Of a stretch of DNA of 60,956 nucleotides, positions 9,501-17,863 are shown piece after piece. Source of the DNA: Sphaerisporangium rufum (GTDB lineage: Bacteria; Actinomycetota; Actinomycetes; Streptosporangiales; Streptosporangiaceae). The stretch lies in the NCBI RefSeq assembly GCF_016863395.1, contig NZ_BOOU01000083.1, positions 1 to 60,956 on the forward strand. The letters run 5' to 3'. Under the pieces are notes generated by a model. That model was given only the letters and a program-made list of their open reading frames with translations, was not told the DNA's origin and searched no databases. Position numbers and translations under genes: made by a program. The stretch's first letter is position 1. Every line of letters begins with the position of its first letter.

Positions 9501-9777
9501 CCTGCTCGGCGCGTTCGACCGGCACGGGCTGACCAGCCCGGGCGGCGCCGCGCTGGTCCAGGTCGGCAAGGCGGCGGGCAAGGCGGCCACGGCCAAGGAG
9601 CAGCGCCAGGGCGCGCTCGGCGAGGACGCCGAGCCCGGCTGGGCGCGGGAGCTGGTGGACACCGTGGCCACCGGCATGGCCGCCGGCGTGTTCACCGCCC
9701 AGGTCAACGACGGCTGCCGCACCTGCGCCGCCAAGGCCAGCTGCCCGGTCAACGACAACGGGGGCCAGGTGTGCTGA
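6565..9777 (+). CDS. adnA: ATP-dependent helicase-nuclease subunit AdnA
   Basis: 1070 residues, the usual AdnA length. It has a UvrD-like superfamily 1 helicase core: Walker A GPGTGKTT near residue 43, motif II DEYQDTDPAQ near 250, GDPDQSIYGFRGAD, and TAHRAKGLEWD in motif V. The C-terminal RecB-type nuclease has the DIKTG catalytic motif near 953. Four cysteines (about 832, then Cys-x2-Cys-x5-Cys near 1052) match the iron-sulphur staple of the AddB/AdnA nuclease. With AdnB it forms the motor-nuclease that resects double-strand breaks in actinobacteria. The GTG at 6565 is kept because the encoded YRLVRT start resembles mycobacterial AdnA; an ATG lies at 6616. adnB follows 151 bp downstream. 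Confidence 0.93.
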   Translation: MSGRTYRLVRTGAGGHAMPPVLDEHQRAVVRHEGGPLLVLAGPGTGKTTTIVESVVDRVERRGTDPERVLVLTFSRKAAEELRERITARMRRTTRTPLALTFHSYAYALLRREAVLAGDQPPRLLTGPEQLLEIRRLLHGELEDGAPGWPPQLREALKTRGFAEELRDLLARAAERGLSGDDLVALGREHGRPDWLAAGRFAHRYADRFDLDPSPALDYADLIGAAAGLLCDEQVRRRERAAYDAVFVDEYQDTDPAQEALLRHLAGDGRDLVAVGDPDQSIYGFRGADVRGILHFPQRFRTSAGHPAPVVPLRICRRAGAGLLAATRRVAARLPVPPSVPGAGRSEGHRELLPAAGLPDGEVRVLLADSENQEAAVVADTLRRAHLLDGVPWSRMAVLVRSAGRQVPMLRRALVTAGVPVTVDGDDRPLIEQPGVRTLITLLRVALHPALLDVATAEELLTGPVGGTDAVGVRRLRRALRVAELTAAAVAADDGTLPMPPRSSDRLLVAAVRDARELVPVEEHVAAPAARVAALLGVARESVDRGDTPEEALWAVWQASGLAERWTDASLAGGVRGAQADRDLDAVVALFDQAARFADRLPHAGVEVFVADLAAQEIAANTLAERAPEGETVRVLTAHRAKGLEWDVVVAAGVQEGTWPDLRLRGSLLGVDDLVELAAGAAPAAGDAAAASLASKLLAEERRLFYVAATRARRLLVVTAVGGEDTDERPSRFLTELLPGAAEDAAIDERSRWLSMSALVADLRAAVCDPARPERMRRAAAGHLARLAEAGVPGAHPDEWYALTSISDDRPLSWPEDIVRVSPSAVESFTKCGLRWLLETAVGASGTDMSRSLGSVIHAIAVLAVAGQEGDALGKRLDEIWDGLDFGGVWFNRKQRKVAEEMVARFLAWHQENDRELVAVEEAFAATVSEGVQIRGRVDRVERDVAGRAVIIDIKTGTAKPADTELARHPQLGVYQLATLLGAFDRHGLTSPGGAALVQVGKAAGKAATAKEQRQGALGEDAEPGWARELVDTVATGMAAGVFTAQVNDGCRTCAAKASCPVNDNGGQVC

Positions 9778-9928
9778 CCACCGGACGGACCACCCGGCCG
9801 GGTGCGGGCGGCCCCGGAAGTGCCGGGCGCGGGCGTCCGGCGACCGGCGGCGGGACGCCCGCGCCGGGCCGGAGTCGTACCGGTGGCCCGGCCGGCGCCG
9901 GGACGCCGCGGGCGATCGGGGCGCGCGG

Positions 9929-12900
9929 ATGCTAGGCGCGCCCGACGCCGGCGCCGGGACGGCGCCTCCCGCCGGGGCGGCCCGGCCGGCGCCGCTGGGC
10001 GCCGCCGAGCTGGCCGGCCGGCTCGGCATCCCGCCGCCGACCGCCGAGCAGGCGGCGGTCATCGAGGCGCCGCTCGGGCCGATGGTGGTGGTCGCCGGCG
10101 CCGGCTCCGGCAAGAGCGAGACCATGGCCGGCCGGGTCGTCTGGCTGGTCGCCAACGGCCTGGTCCGCCCCGAGCGGGTGCTCGGCCTGACGTTCACCCG
10201 CAAGGCGGCCGCCGAGCTGGCCGCCCGGGTGCGCAAGCGGCTCACCCGGCTCATCGAGGTCGGGCTCGCCCCGGCCGAGTTGCTGGACACCGAGCCCACC
10301 GTCTCCACCTACCACGCCTACGCCGCGCGGCTGCTCACCGACCACGCGCTGCGCGAGGCGCTGGAGCCGACCATGCGGCTGATCAGCCCGGCCGTCGCCT
10401 GGCAGCTCGCCGCCCGGGTGGTCGGCCGGTACGACGGGCCGATGGACCGGGTTGAGCTGGCCCCGCCGTCGGTCACCGCCGCGGTCATCGAGCTGGCCGG
10501 GGAGCTGGCCGAGCACCTGCGCACCCCCGACGAGGTGCGGCAGCTCGGCCACTGGCTGGACGAGCGCTTCGCCCGGCTCGGCGGCCGGCCGGTCCTGGCC
10601 CAGCAGCGGCCGCTGCGCACCCAGGACGTCCGCGAGCAGTTCCTGCCGCTGGTGGAGGCCTACGGCCGGTTGAAGCGCAGCCGCGAGGTCATCGACCACG
10701 GCGACCAGATGGCGCTGGCCGCCCGGATCGCCGACCGGCATCCGGAGGTCGGCGCCATCGAACGCGGCCGGTTCTCCGTCGTGCTGCTGGACGAGTACCA
10801 GGACACCAGCCACGCGCAGCTCGTCCTGCTGCGCGCCCTGTTCGGCGGCGGCCACCCGGTGACCGCGGTCGGCGACCCCTGCCAGTCCATCTACGGCTGG
10901 CGCGGCGCATCCTCGGGCAACCTGAAGCGGTTCGTCGGCGACTTCCCGGCGGCCGACGGCTCGCCCGCCCCCGTCCGCCGCCTGTCGGTGAGCTTCCGCA
11001 ACGGCGAGAAGATCCTCGACGTCGCGGCCCGGGTGCAGGTGCCGCTGCGCGCCGAGGCCGGCGAGGTGCCCGTGCTGACCGCCGGCGCCGGCCGGGTGGC
11101 GCGCGGCCGGGTGCGCTGCGCGTTCCACGAGACCGCCGAGGACGAGGCGGCGTGGATCGCCGACGGCGTGGCCGGGCTGCTCGGCCGGGAGGTCGCCCCG
11201 GACGGCCTGCCGTGGGGCGAGGGCGAGCGGGACAAGGTCCGCGAGAAGGTCAGGGCGGCGGGCGCCTGGGGCGGCCCGGCGGCGCTGCAGCCGCAGGACG
11301 TGGCGATCCTGGCCCGCAAGCGTGCCCAGTTCCCGGCGCTGCGCCGGGCGCTGACCGCCCGCGGCGTGCCGGTCGAGGTGGTCGGCCTCGGCGGCCTGCT
11401 CACCGTGCCGGAGGTCGCCGACATCGTCGCGACCCTGCGGGTGCTGTACGAGCCGACGGCCGGCGACGCGCTGGTCCGGCTGCTGGCCGGGCCGCGCTGG
11501 CGCATCGGCCCGGCCGACCTGAAGGTGCTCGGCGACCTGGCCCGGGAGCTGACGGTCGCGACCCGTGGCGGGCCGCGGACCGCCGACCCGCTGGAGCAGG
11601 TCGTCGCGGACATGGCCGAGGAGCGCGGCAGCCTGGTCGACGCGCTGGACGAGCTGCCCGAGCGGCCGGAGTGGCTGGCGGGTTTCTCCACGCTCGCCCG
11701 CGAGCGGCTACCCCGGCTGGCGCAGGAGCTGCGCGTGCTGCGGGCGCACGCCGGCCAGCCGCTGCCCGACCTGATCGGCGAGGTGGAGCGGCGGCTCGGC
11801 CTGGACGTCGAGGTGGCCGCGCGCGGCGGGGGCCCGCTGACCGCCCGGGCCGACCTGGACGCCTTCGCCGACGCCGCCTCCCGGTTCGCCGGCGACGCCG
11901 AGGACCCGACGCTCGGCGCGTTCCTCGCCTACCTGAAGGCGGCCGAGACCGAGGAGTTCGGCCTGGAGGCCGGCCGGATCGGCGAGACCAACAGCGTCAA
12001 GCTGATGACCGTGCACGCCGCCAAGGGGCTGGAGTGGCCGGTCGTGATCGTCCCGGGGCTGTCCCAGGTGACCAGCAAGAAGGGCGGCCTGGCCAGGGGC
12101 AGCGTCTTCCCGGCGACCCCGGCGGTCAACTCCCGCTGGACGGAGAACCCGCGCAAGCTGCCCTACCCGCTGCGCGGCGACGGCGCCGACCTGCCGGTGC
12201 TGGCCGGCCTTGAGAAGGACGAGCTGGAGGCGTTCGACGAGGCGTGCCGCGAGCGTGACCTGCTGGAGGAGCGGCGGCTCGCCTACGTCGCGGTCACCCG
12301 CGCCCACTACCTGCTGATCGCCTCCGGGTACCGCTGGGGGCCGGCCACCCGGCCGCTGTCACCGTCGGACTTCCTGCTGGAGATCCGCGAGGTGTGCGGC
12401 GGCGCGGCGGTGTGGGCCCCGGAGATCGCCGAGGGCGCGGGCAACCCGCTGCTGGCCGAGCCGCCCGCCGCCCAGTGGCCGGCCGACCCCGACGACGCGC
12501 GCTACGCCGCGATCCGCGGCGGCGCCGACCTGGTCCTGGACGCCCTGGCCGGGGTGGACCCGGCCGGTGGCGAGCTCGCCGAGATCGTCGAGCCGCCGGT
12601 CAAGGGCTGGGAGCTGGAGCGGATGCGCGCCTGGACCCGAGACACCGAGCTGCTGCTGCGCGAGCGCGAGCAGGCCCGGCGGCGCGGCCGGGCCGTCGTC
12701 GAGCTGCCCGCCCGGCTGACGGTGTCCTCGCTGGTCACCCTGGCCGCCGAGCCGGCCGCGCTGGCCCGGCAGATCCGCCGCCCGCTGCCGCACCGCCCGG
12801 CGCCGCTGGCCCGCCGCGGCACCGCCTTCCACCGCTGGCTGGAGGGCCGGTGGGGCCAGCAGCGGCTGATCGACGACCTGGAGCTGCCGGGCGCCGCCGG

Positions 12901-13300
12901 CGACCTGTCGGAGACCGACCTGCAGCTCGCCGAGCTGCGGGACCGGTTCGAGGAGAGCACCTGGGCCCGGCTGCGGCCGGTCGACCTGGAGGTGCCGTTC
13001 GAGACGATGATCGGCGACCGGCTGGTCCGCGGCCGGATGGACGCCGTCTTCGCCGAGGGCGACGGATACGTGGTGGTCGACTGGAAGACCGGCGAGCGCC
13101 CCCGCGGCGCCGCCGCCCGCGCGGCGGGCGTCCAGCTGGCCGCCTACCGGCTGGCCTGGGCCGAGCTGGCCGGCGTCCCGGCGGACAAGGTCGGCGCCGC
13201 CTTCCACTACGTCCGCGCCAACCAGACCGTCCGCCCGGTCGACCTGCTCGACGCCTCCGGCCTGCGCGGCCTCATCTACTCCGTCCCCGAGACCTACTGA
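9929..13300 (+). CDS. adnB: ATP-dependent helicase-nuclease subunit AdnB
   Basis: 1123 residues. Helicase motifs: Walker A AGAGSGKSE near residue 57, DEYQDTSHAQ near 288, GDPCQSIYGWRGA, TVHAAKGLEWPVV, and a VAVTRAHYL motif VI. A C-terminal PD-(D/E)XK nuclease carries GRMDAVF followed by VVVDWKTGERP near 1051. In mycobacteria AdnB is the main ATP-driven translocating motor and AdnA the accessory motor, each with one nuclease; both nuclease motifs are intact here. The ATG at 9929 lies in a Pro/Ala/Gly-rich lead; conserved sequence begins around residue 25. A stem with CCGCCGC/GCGGCGG arms (13314-13334) just after the stop may end the transcript. Confidence 0.93.
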   Translation: MLGAPDAGAGTAPPAGAARPAPLGAAELAGRLGIPPPTAEQAAVIEAPLGPMVVVAGAGSGKSETMAGRVVWLVANGLVRPERVLGLTFTRKAAAELAARVRKRLTRLIEVGLAPAELLDTEPTVSTYHAYAARLLTDHALREALEPTMRLISPAVAWQLAARVVGRYDGPMDRVELAPPSVTAAVIELAGELAEHLRTPDEVRQLGHWLDERFARLGGRPVLAQQRPLRTQDVREQFLPLVEAYGRLKRSREVIDHGDQMALAARIADRHPEVGAIERGRFSVVLLDEYQDTSHAQLVLLRALFGGGHPVTAVGDPCQSIYGWRGASSGNLKRFVGDFPAADGSPAPVRRLSVSFRNGEKILDVAARVQVPLRAEAGEVPVLTAGAGRVARGRVRCAFHETAEDEAAWIADGVAGLLGREVAPDGLPWGEGERDKVREKVRAAGAWGGPAALQPQDVAILARKRAQFPALRRALTARGVPVEVVGLGGLLTVPEVADIVATLRVLYEPTAGDALVRLLAGPRWRIGPADLKVLGDLARELTVATRGGPRTADPLEQVVADMAEERGSLVDALDELPERPEWLAGFSTLARERLPRLAQELRVLRAHAGQPLPDLIGEVERRLGLDVEVAARGGGPLTARADLDAFADAASRFAGDAEDPTLGAFLAYLKAAETEEFGLEAGRIGETNSVKLMTVHAAKGLEWPVVIVPGLSQVTSKKGGLARGSVFPATPAVNSRWTENPRKLPYPLRGDGADLPVLAGLEKDELEAFDEACRERDLLEERRLAYVAVTRAHYLLIASGYRWGPATRPLSPSDFLLEIREVCGGAAVWAPEIAEGAGNPLLAEPPAAQWPADPDDARYAAIRGGADLVLDALAGVDPAGGELAEIVEPPVKGWELERMRAWTRDTELLLREREQARRRGRAVVELPARLTVSSLVTLAAEPAALARQIRRPLPHRPAPLARRGTAFHRWLEGRWGQQRLIDDLELPGAAGDLSETDLQLAELRDRFEESTWARLRPVDLEVPFETMIGDRLVRGRMDAVFAEGDGYVVVDWKTGERPRGAAARAAGVQLAAYRLAWAELAGVPADKVGAAFHYVRANQTVRPVDLLDASGLRGLIYSVPETY

Positions 13301-13356
13301 TCCCGCTCCCGGCCCGCCGCCTTCGAAGCGGCGGACGATCACGGAACCCTGCCGCA

Positions 13357-13448
13357 TGAATCGCGGAAGACCAGCTGGTGAATCGCGGAAGAAGTCAGAT
13401 CAGAAAAGAGGATTCAGCTGCGGAGAATGCGGAACCATCTCGTAGGAT
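13357..13448 (+). promoter_or_regulatory. direct repeats and -10 element before the DUF4143 ATPase
   Basis: TGAATCGCGGAAGA occurs at 13357-13370 and again at 13379-13392, a 22-bp period, which suggests a regulator bound on one face of the helix. TAGGAT at 13443-13448 is a good actinobacterial -10 whose predicted start point falls on the A of the ATG at 13455, giving a leaderless mRNA. The -35 is not obvious. Confidence 0.45.
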
Positions 13449-13454
13449 CGCAGC

Positions 13455-14726
13455 ATGGACCGCGAACTCACCGGACTGGCGCACCGCCACCTCACCGGTG
13501 TGATCAAGGAGCGGCTGGCGGAGGAGCCGGTGCTCGTCCTCAACGGTCCGCGCACGGTCGGGAAGAGCACCTTGCTCGCCGAACTGGCCCGCGACTTCGG
13601 CCGCCGGGTCCTCGACTGCGATGATCCCGCGACCCGGGCGGCTGTACGCAACGACCCGGGAAGGTTCATCGCCGGCCCCGACCCGGTCCTGATCGATGAG
13701 TACCAGCACGTGCCGGACCTCCTGCACGCCATCAAGGCCGAGTTGAACCGTGACCTGCGGCCCGGCAGGTACGTGCTGGCCGGCTCGACCCGTTACTCGA
13801 CGCTGCCGGAGGCGGGGCAGGCTCTCACCGGGCGCGTCGACGTGATCCCGGTGCTGCCGTTGTCCCAAGGAGAGATCGACGGCAGGCCGGGCGGGCTCGT
13901 GCGGCGGCTGCTCGAAGGCGCACCGCCGCCGCCCGGATCCCAGCCGTCGGCGACGACCCGTGACGACTACGCCCGGCGGGTCGTCGCCGGCGGCATGCCC
14001 ATCGCGCTGCGCCGGCCACCGGGACGGTCCCGGTCACGATGGTTCGCCAACTACGTGGATCTGGTCCTGGACCGCGATGTCCTGGAGATCACCAGGATCC
14101 GCCAGCGTGAGGTGCTGCCGCGCCTGCTCCGCCAGCTCGCCGCCCGGTCCGCGCAGGTGCTCAACATCGCGGCGGTGGCGCAAACGGTCGGTATGGAGAA
14201 GAGCACCGCCGAGAACTACATCCGCCTGCTGGAGGCGGTGTTCATGGTTCAGCGGATTCCGGCCTGGGGGACGACGTTGGGGTCCCGGGTGGCCCGCCAC
14301 CCCAAGATCCACCTGGTGGACTCCGGAGTGATGGCGTGGCTGCTCGGCCTGTCGCCAGAGAAGATCGCTCAAGGTGATCCGGCGGTGTTGAGCGAGTACG
14401 GCCACCTGGTGGAGACGTTCGCGGTGGGGGAGATCCTCAAGCAGGTCAGCTGGTGGGACGGCCCGGTGACGGTGGGACACTTCCGAACCGTGGCCGGAGA
14501 AGAGATCGACCTGGTGCTGGAACGCGACGATGGCCAGGTCATCGCCTTCGAGGTGAAGGCGGGATCCCGGATTCACGGCGAGGATCTGCGCGGTTTCCGG
14601 GCGCTCAAGGAGCGATTGGGGGACCGCATGCGGATGGGCGTCATGCTCTACACCGGTGACTACGCTTACACCCACGAGGATGGTGTCACCGTCCTGCCCC
14701 TCGACACCCTGTGGACCGAAGCATGA
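13455..14726 (+). CDS. AAA+ ATP-binding protein with DUF4143
   Basis: 423 residues. An N-terminal AAA_14-type ATPase has Walker A GPRTVGKST near residue 32 and Walker B LIDEYQHVPDLL near 78, plus the sensor-like VLAGSTRYS. A DUF4143 domain in the C-terminal half ends with a restriction-endonuclease-like core (EIDLVLERDDGQVIAFEVKAG). DUF4143 ATPases are widespread, often on mobile or defence-rich DNA; their role is not settled. No ribosome-binding site is visible, in keeping with a leaderless message. Base composition is slightly less GC-extreme than the adnAB genes. It is the first gene of the accessory segment after adnB. Confidence 0.85.
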   Translation: MDRELTGLAHRHLTGVIKERLAEEPVLVLNGPRTVGKSTLLAELARDFGRRVLDCDDPATRAAVRNDPGRFIAGPDPVLIDEYQHVPDLLHAIKAELNRDLRPGRYVLAGSTRYSTLPEAGQALTGRVDVIPVLPLSQGEIDGRPGGLVRRLLEGAPPPPGSQPSATTRDDYARRVVAGGMPIALRRPPGRSRSRWFANYVDLVLDRDVLEITRIRQREVLPRLLRQLAARSAQVLNIAAVAQTVGMEKSTAENYIRLLEAVFMVQRIPAWGTTLGSRVARHPKIHLVDSGVMAWLLGLSPEKIAQGDPAVLSEYGHLVETFAVGEILKQVSWWDGPVTVGHFRTVAGEEIDLVLERDDGQVIAFEVKAGSRIHGEDLRGFRALKERLGDRMRMGVMLYTGDYAYTHEDGVTVLPLDTLWTEA

Positions 14727-14768
14727 CCGCCTTCTTGGACGCCGACCCGGACGGCCCGCCGGCCGACC

Positions 14769-14799
14769 GCGGTGAGCCGGAGCGGATCCGGCTCACCGC
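14769..14799. terminator. palindromic terminator between convergent genes
   Basis: Perfect 13-bp stem, GCGGTGAGCCGGA at 14769-14781 against TCCGGCTCACCGC at 14787-14799, with a 5-nt loop. It lies between the ends of the ATPase gene and the minus-strand membrane protein gene. There is no T-run, as is common for GC-rich actinobacterial terminators. Confidence 0.6.
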
Positions 14800-14890
14800 C
14801 TGCCGGCCCGCCCGCCCGCCCGTGCGGCCGGCCCGGCAGGCGGCGGATCGCGGGCGACGGCCGCGATGACCGCGAGACGGCCATGCCGGT

Positions 14891-15982
14891 CTACGGGTTC
14901 GCCCGCGTTTTCAGCACCAGGCCGCGGGGGCCCGCCGCGTGGGCGGGATCCCAGCAGCGGGCGGGGTGGCGGGCGTCGTAGGCGAGGGCGGCCAGGGCCA
15001 GTGCCGGGCCCCAGACGAGGAAGGCCAGCGGCGGCAGCGCCCACAGGGGGTTCATCTGGTAGCCATCGACCACCATGCCGCCGGCGAAGAACTCCGGCAG
15101 GCCGCGGGACATGGACAGGCCGAACGCCGTCACGCCGACCGAGACGAGCCCGGCGCAGCCGACGGGGAAGGCGGGCGGCACCCGGCGGCCGGCGAGCCAG
15201 GGGATCCAGCGGGGGAAGATCTCGCCCCACGGCCGGATCAGGCCGACGGTCAGGATCGAGCCGCCGATGGCGAGGCCGGCCAGCACCAGCTCCATGATCA
15301 TCGTGCCGTGGCCCGGATTGTTGGCGTTGATGGTGTCGAGGAACTCCGCCGGCACGCCGATCGGCACGCCGAACGCCCAGCCGATCCGGCTCGCCGCGTA
15401 AACCCACGGCGCGGCGATCGCCAGGTACGTCACCGGCCGGCCCCACCGCACGGCCCAGGCGCCGGGCGCGCCGGCGCCGTGCCGCCGTCCCGGGCCGTGC
15501 CCGCAGGCGGCGCAGGCGCCGCGGGTGGCCCGCGCGTAGCCGAGCGTCGCGGCCGCCCAGACCAGGCCGCCGACCAGCAGGACCAGGAAGTTCAGCGTCG
15601 GCGGGTCCGGCGGCCGGAAGAACGCGATGAAGCCGAGCGGCGGCAGGTACTTGATGGCCCGGGACTCCGGCAGCACCACGGCCAGCAGCGCGGCCAGCGT
15701 CCAGCCGAAGACCAGCAGGACCGGCCGCGGCCGGCGGACTCGGCGGGACATCGCCCAGCCCGCCGCCACTCCGGCCAGGCCGAGCGCCACGGTGACCGGT
15801 CCCAGCACCGGGGCGGTCGCCCCGGCCAGCAGCGCGCCGTCGTCGGCGGCCCGCGGATCGCCCGTGCCGAACGGGAACCACGCCCCGCCGGCCCACCAGT
15901 ACAGGCCGAGCAGCGTGTAGACCGCCGCCCATCCGATCGCCGCGTACGCCGGCCAGCTCGTCCGGCGCCCGGGAATCCTCAT
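14891..15982 (-). CDS. multi-pass membrane protein of unknown function
   Basis: 363 residues with eight to ten hydrophobic helices, for example AAIGWAAVYTLLGLYWWAG near the N-terminus and FLVLLVGGLVWAAATLGYA. A short Cys/His motif (ACAACGHGPGRRH) sits in a loop after the middle helices and could bind a metal. No catalytic motif is recognised. The ATG at 15982 has GAGGAG about 9 nt upstream and starts right before the first helix; the longer frame to 16081 adds a low-complexity lead. It stands alone, convergent with the DUF4143 ATPase gene. Confidence 0.7.
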   Translation of the reverse strand: MRIPGRRTSWPAYAAIGWAAVYTLLGLYWWAGGAWFPFGTGDPRAADDGALLAGATAPVLGPVTVALGLAGVAAGWAMSRRVRRPRPVLLVFGWTLAALLAVVLPESRAIKYLPPLGFIAFFRPPDPPTLNFLVLLVGGLVWAAATLGYARATRGACAACGHGPGRRHGAGAPGAWAVRWGRPVTYLAIAAPWVYAASRIGWAFGVPIGVPAEFLDTINANNPGHGTMIMELVLAGLAIGGSILTVGLIRPWGEIFPRWIPWLAGRRVPPAFPVGCAGLVSVGVTAFGLSMSRGLPEFFAGGMVVDGYQMNPLWALPPLAFLVWGPALALAALAYDARHPARCWDPAHAAGPRGLVLKTRANP

Positions 15983-16231
15983 CCGTCCGCTCCTCGGGGT
16001 GTGACGTCCGGCGCGCACCGCCGGAGCCAGCCCAGCATCGCCCGCCCGCCCGCCTGGCGGCCCCCCGCGCAGAGGGATCACCTTCCCCCGTACCGGGGAG
16101 CCGGCGGCGGCCCGGCGCGCCGGAACTCACGTGAAGGGGACGCTCGCCGGAGTTGTCAGGAACCGCCTGACGGATCAGGCTGCCGGGCATCCTGGCAGGA
16201 ATCACCTGACCAACCGACCCGGGAGGACCAT

Positions 16232-16602
16232 ATGCCGGCCCCGTCGCTCGCCGACCAGGAGATCTACTGCTCGTTCTGCACGAAGCCCAAGACCGACGTG
16301 GCCGAGATGATCGCCGGGGCCGGTGTGCACATCTGCGACGAGTGCGTGGGCTGTGCGGCAGCATCCTTGACATCCCGGCACAGCCCGCGACCGGCGCGGA
16401 GATCCCCGGGCCGTACACCATGACCGGCGAGGAGATCCTCGAGTTCCTGCCGCGCGTCGCCGCCGTCGGCGCCCAGGTCGAGGCCAACCTGCGGGGCTGG
16501 GTGCAGCGGTTGCGGGACCGGCGGGTCACCTGGGCCAGGATCGGCGCCGCGCTGGGCATGACCCGCCAGTCCACCTGGGAGCGATTCTCCGGCGAGGAAT
16601 GA
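16232..16602 (+). pseudogene. ClpX-type C4 zinc-finger protein with HTH, split by a one-base frameshift
   Basis: From the ATG at 16232 (GGGAGG 6 nt upstream) the frame encodes a ClpX-like zinc-finger start with YCSFCTKPKTDVAEMI and HICDECV, then runs into unrelated sequence and stops at 16423. In the next frame the expected continuation appears at once: LCGSILDIPAQP, then a helical region with LRGWVQRLRDRRVTWARIG and an HTH-like GMTRQSTWERF ending at 16602. One missing base within GTGGGCTG (16347-16352) explains both halves, turning the usual CDECVxLC motif out of frame. No slippery heptamer is visible. It may be a real mutation or a sequencing error; the restored protein would have about 123 residues. 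Confidence 0.75.
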
Positions 16603-16747
16603 CCCGGTTCTCGCCCGCCTCCACGGGCGTATGCACGGCGCGCGAATGACCTGACCGGTCCGGCTCGATCGGCTTCAGGGGGGCGGGCGGCATGGTTGCC
16701 ACGCCATGCCGTTTCGCGGGCGGGATCGGTGGTCATCGACCCGACCG

Positions 16748-16774
16748 TCGGTTACAGTTATTGCAGATAACCGA
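16748..16774 (+). promoter_or_regulatory. palindromic operator/promoter of the toxin-antitoxin operon
   Basis: TCGGTTA at 16748-16754 and TAACCGA at 16768-16774 form a perfect 7-bp inverted repeat with a 13-nt AT-rich centre, 17 bp before the antitoxin ATG. This is the expected place for autorepression by the antitoxin. Confidence 0.5.
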
Positions 16775-16790
16775 CCTCTTGGAGACGATC

Positions 16791-17240
16791 ATGCCCCGAA
16801 CCAGCGTCCTAGCCCGTGTCACCCAGGTGGCGGCGGAGGAAGGCGATCGGGCGCTTCTCGCGCACGTCTCGGAGAGCTCGGTCGCTTCCTCCGAACTCGT
16901 GCTCCGCGTTGCGGATGGGGAAGATGTCGTGCTGCCGGAAGCGCTCCTCCGCCTGGTGTTCGCCGCTGCGCATGACCTCGCCAAAGGCGAGGCGATCCTC
17001 GCCATTCCGGTCGAGACCTGGCTGACTCCGAACGAGACGGCCCGACTGCTCGGATTGTCCCGGCCTTTCGTCGCTCGCCTGCTGGACGAGGGAGAGATCC
17101 CCGCTCGGCGGTTGCCCGACAGCAACCATCGTCAGGTGCGACTATCCGATGTCCTGGAGTTCCAGGCTCGCCGTGAACGGCGCGCCGAAGGCAATCGCAG
17201 GATCATGGAACTCGCCGAAGAGGCGAATCTTCCTTATTGA
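16791..17240 (+). CDS. excisionase-type HTH antitoxin
   Basis: 149 residues. The C-terminal half has a MerR/excisionase-like helix-turn-helix (LTPNETARLLGLSRPFVARL, then GEIPARRLPDSNHRQVRLSD) at about 78-125. The N-terminal half (MPRTSVLARVTQVAAEEGD) is helical and typical of antitoxins found before PIN toxins. The next gene, 21 bp downstream, is a PIN-domain protein, so the antitoxin assignment rests on domain plus context. The ATG at 16791 follows GGAGACGATC; the longer frame from 16692 crosses the palindromic operator and is unlikely. Base composition is less GC-rich than the flanks, which suggests horizontal acquisition. Confidence 0.82.
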   Translation: MPRTSVLARVTQVAAEEGDRALLAHVSESSVASSELVLRVADGEDVVLPEALLRLVFAAAHDLAKGEAILAIPVETWLTPNETARLLGLSRPFVARLLDEGEIPARRLPDSNHRQVRLSDVLEFQARRERRAEGNRRIMELAEEANLPY

Positions 17241-17261
17241 TCTCGTGAAGGGTGCCGATCG

Positions 17262-17822
17262 GTGGCACGGGTCTTCGTCGACACCAACGTCCTGTTTCCG
17301 TTCTCGCTGATGGATCTCATGCTCACTCTCACCGAAGACGCGGTGCATACGCTGGTGTGGAGCGATCGCCTGCTCGAGGAATGGGAGCGCGTCATCGTTC
17401 GCGCCGGCCACCGCTCGGCCCTGGCCGCAGCGGGCATCACCGCCGAGATACGCCGAGTCTTCGCCGACACCCGGGTAGCCGAAGTGGACTACAAATATGT
17501 GCTCGACGAAGTCGATGGCCCGGACCTCGATGATCACCATCATATGGCCGCCGCCATCGCTGGACGTGTTCGGTATCTCGTGACATGGAATCGCACCGAT
17601 TTCCCGGAATCGACCATGGGTAGCTACCAGATCACTGTCACCGACCCGGATAGCTATCTTTGCCGGTTACGCGAAGAGCATCCTGATGAGCTGGCGGCGG
17701 TGCTTGATCGCATGGCGGCACGTAAGCGGCGTCCACCCATGAGTGTTCCTGACCTTGTGGAGGCGCTCCGGCGGGCAGGCGTCCCCCGTTTCGCCGAGCA
17801 GGTTCGTTCCGGCCCCCGGTGA
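17262..17822 (+). CDS. PIN-domain ribonuclease toxin
   Basis: 186 residues. PIN fold: FVDTNVLFPF with the first catalytic Asp at residue 7, a conserved Glu in LLEEWERV, and LDDHHHMAAAIAG with the later acidic residues near 91, followed by LVTWNRTDFP. These residues bind Mg2+/Mn2+ for RNA cleavage in VapC-type toxins. About 50 extra residues at the C-terminus (SVPDLVEALRRAGVPRFAEQ) are seen in the subfamily paired with excisionase-type antitoxins. GTG start with AAGGGTG upstream. Co-transcribed with the antitoxin gene. Confidence 0.85.
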   Translation: MARVFVDTNVLFPFSLMDLMLTLTEDAVHTLVWSDRLLEEWERVIVRAGHRSALAAAGITAEIRRVFADTRVAEVDYKYVLDEVDGPDLDDHHHMAAAIAGRVRYLVTWNRTDFPESTMGSYQITVTDPDSYLCRLREEHPDELAAVLDRMAARKRRPPMSVPDLVEALRRAGVPRFAEQVRSGPR

Positions 17823-17863
17823 GGGTTTCACCGGACGAACGGTGCTCCCGAGGGTGGCGGGAT

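Noticed and set aside
6445..10308. 1287-codon minus-strand ORF opposite adnA
   Set aside because: Low-complexity His/Gly/Gln/Arg translation and no conserved motif; antisense to clear helicase motifs.
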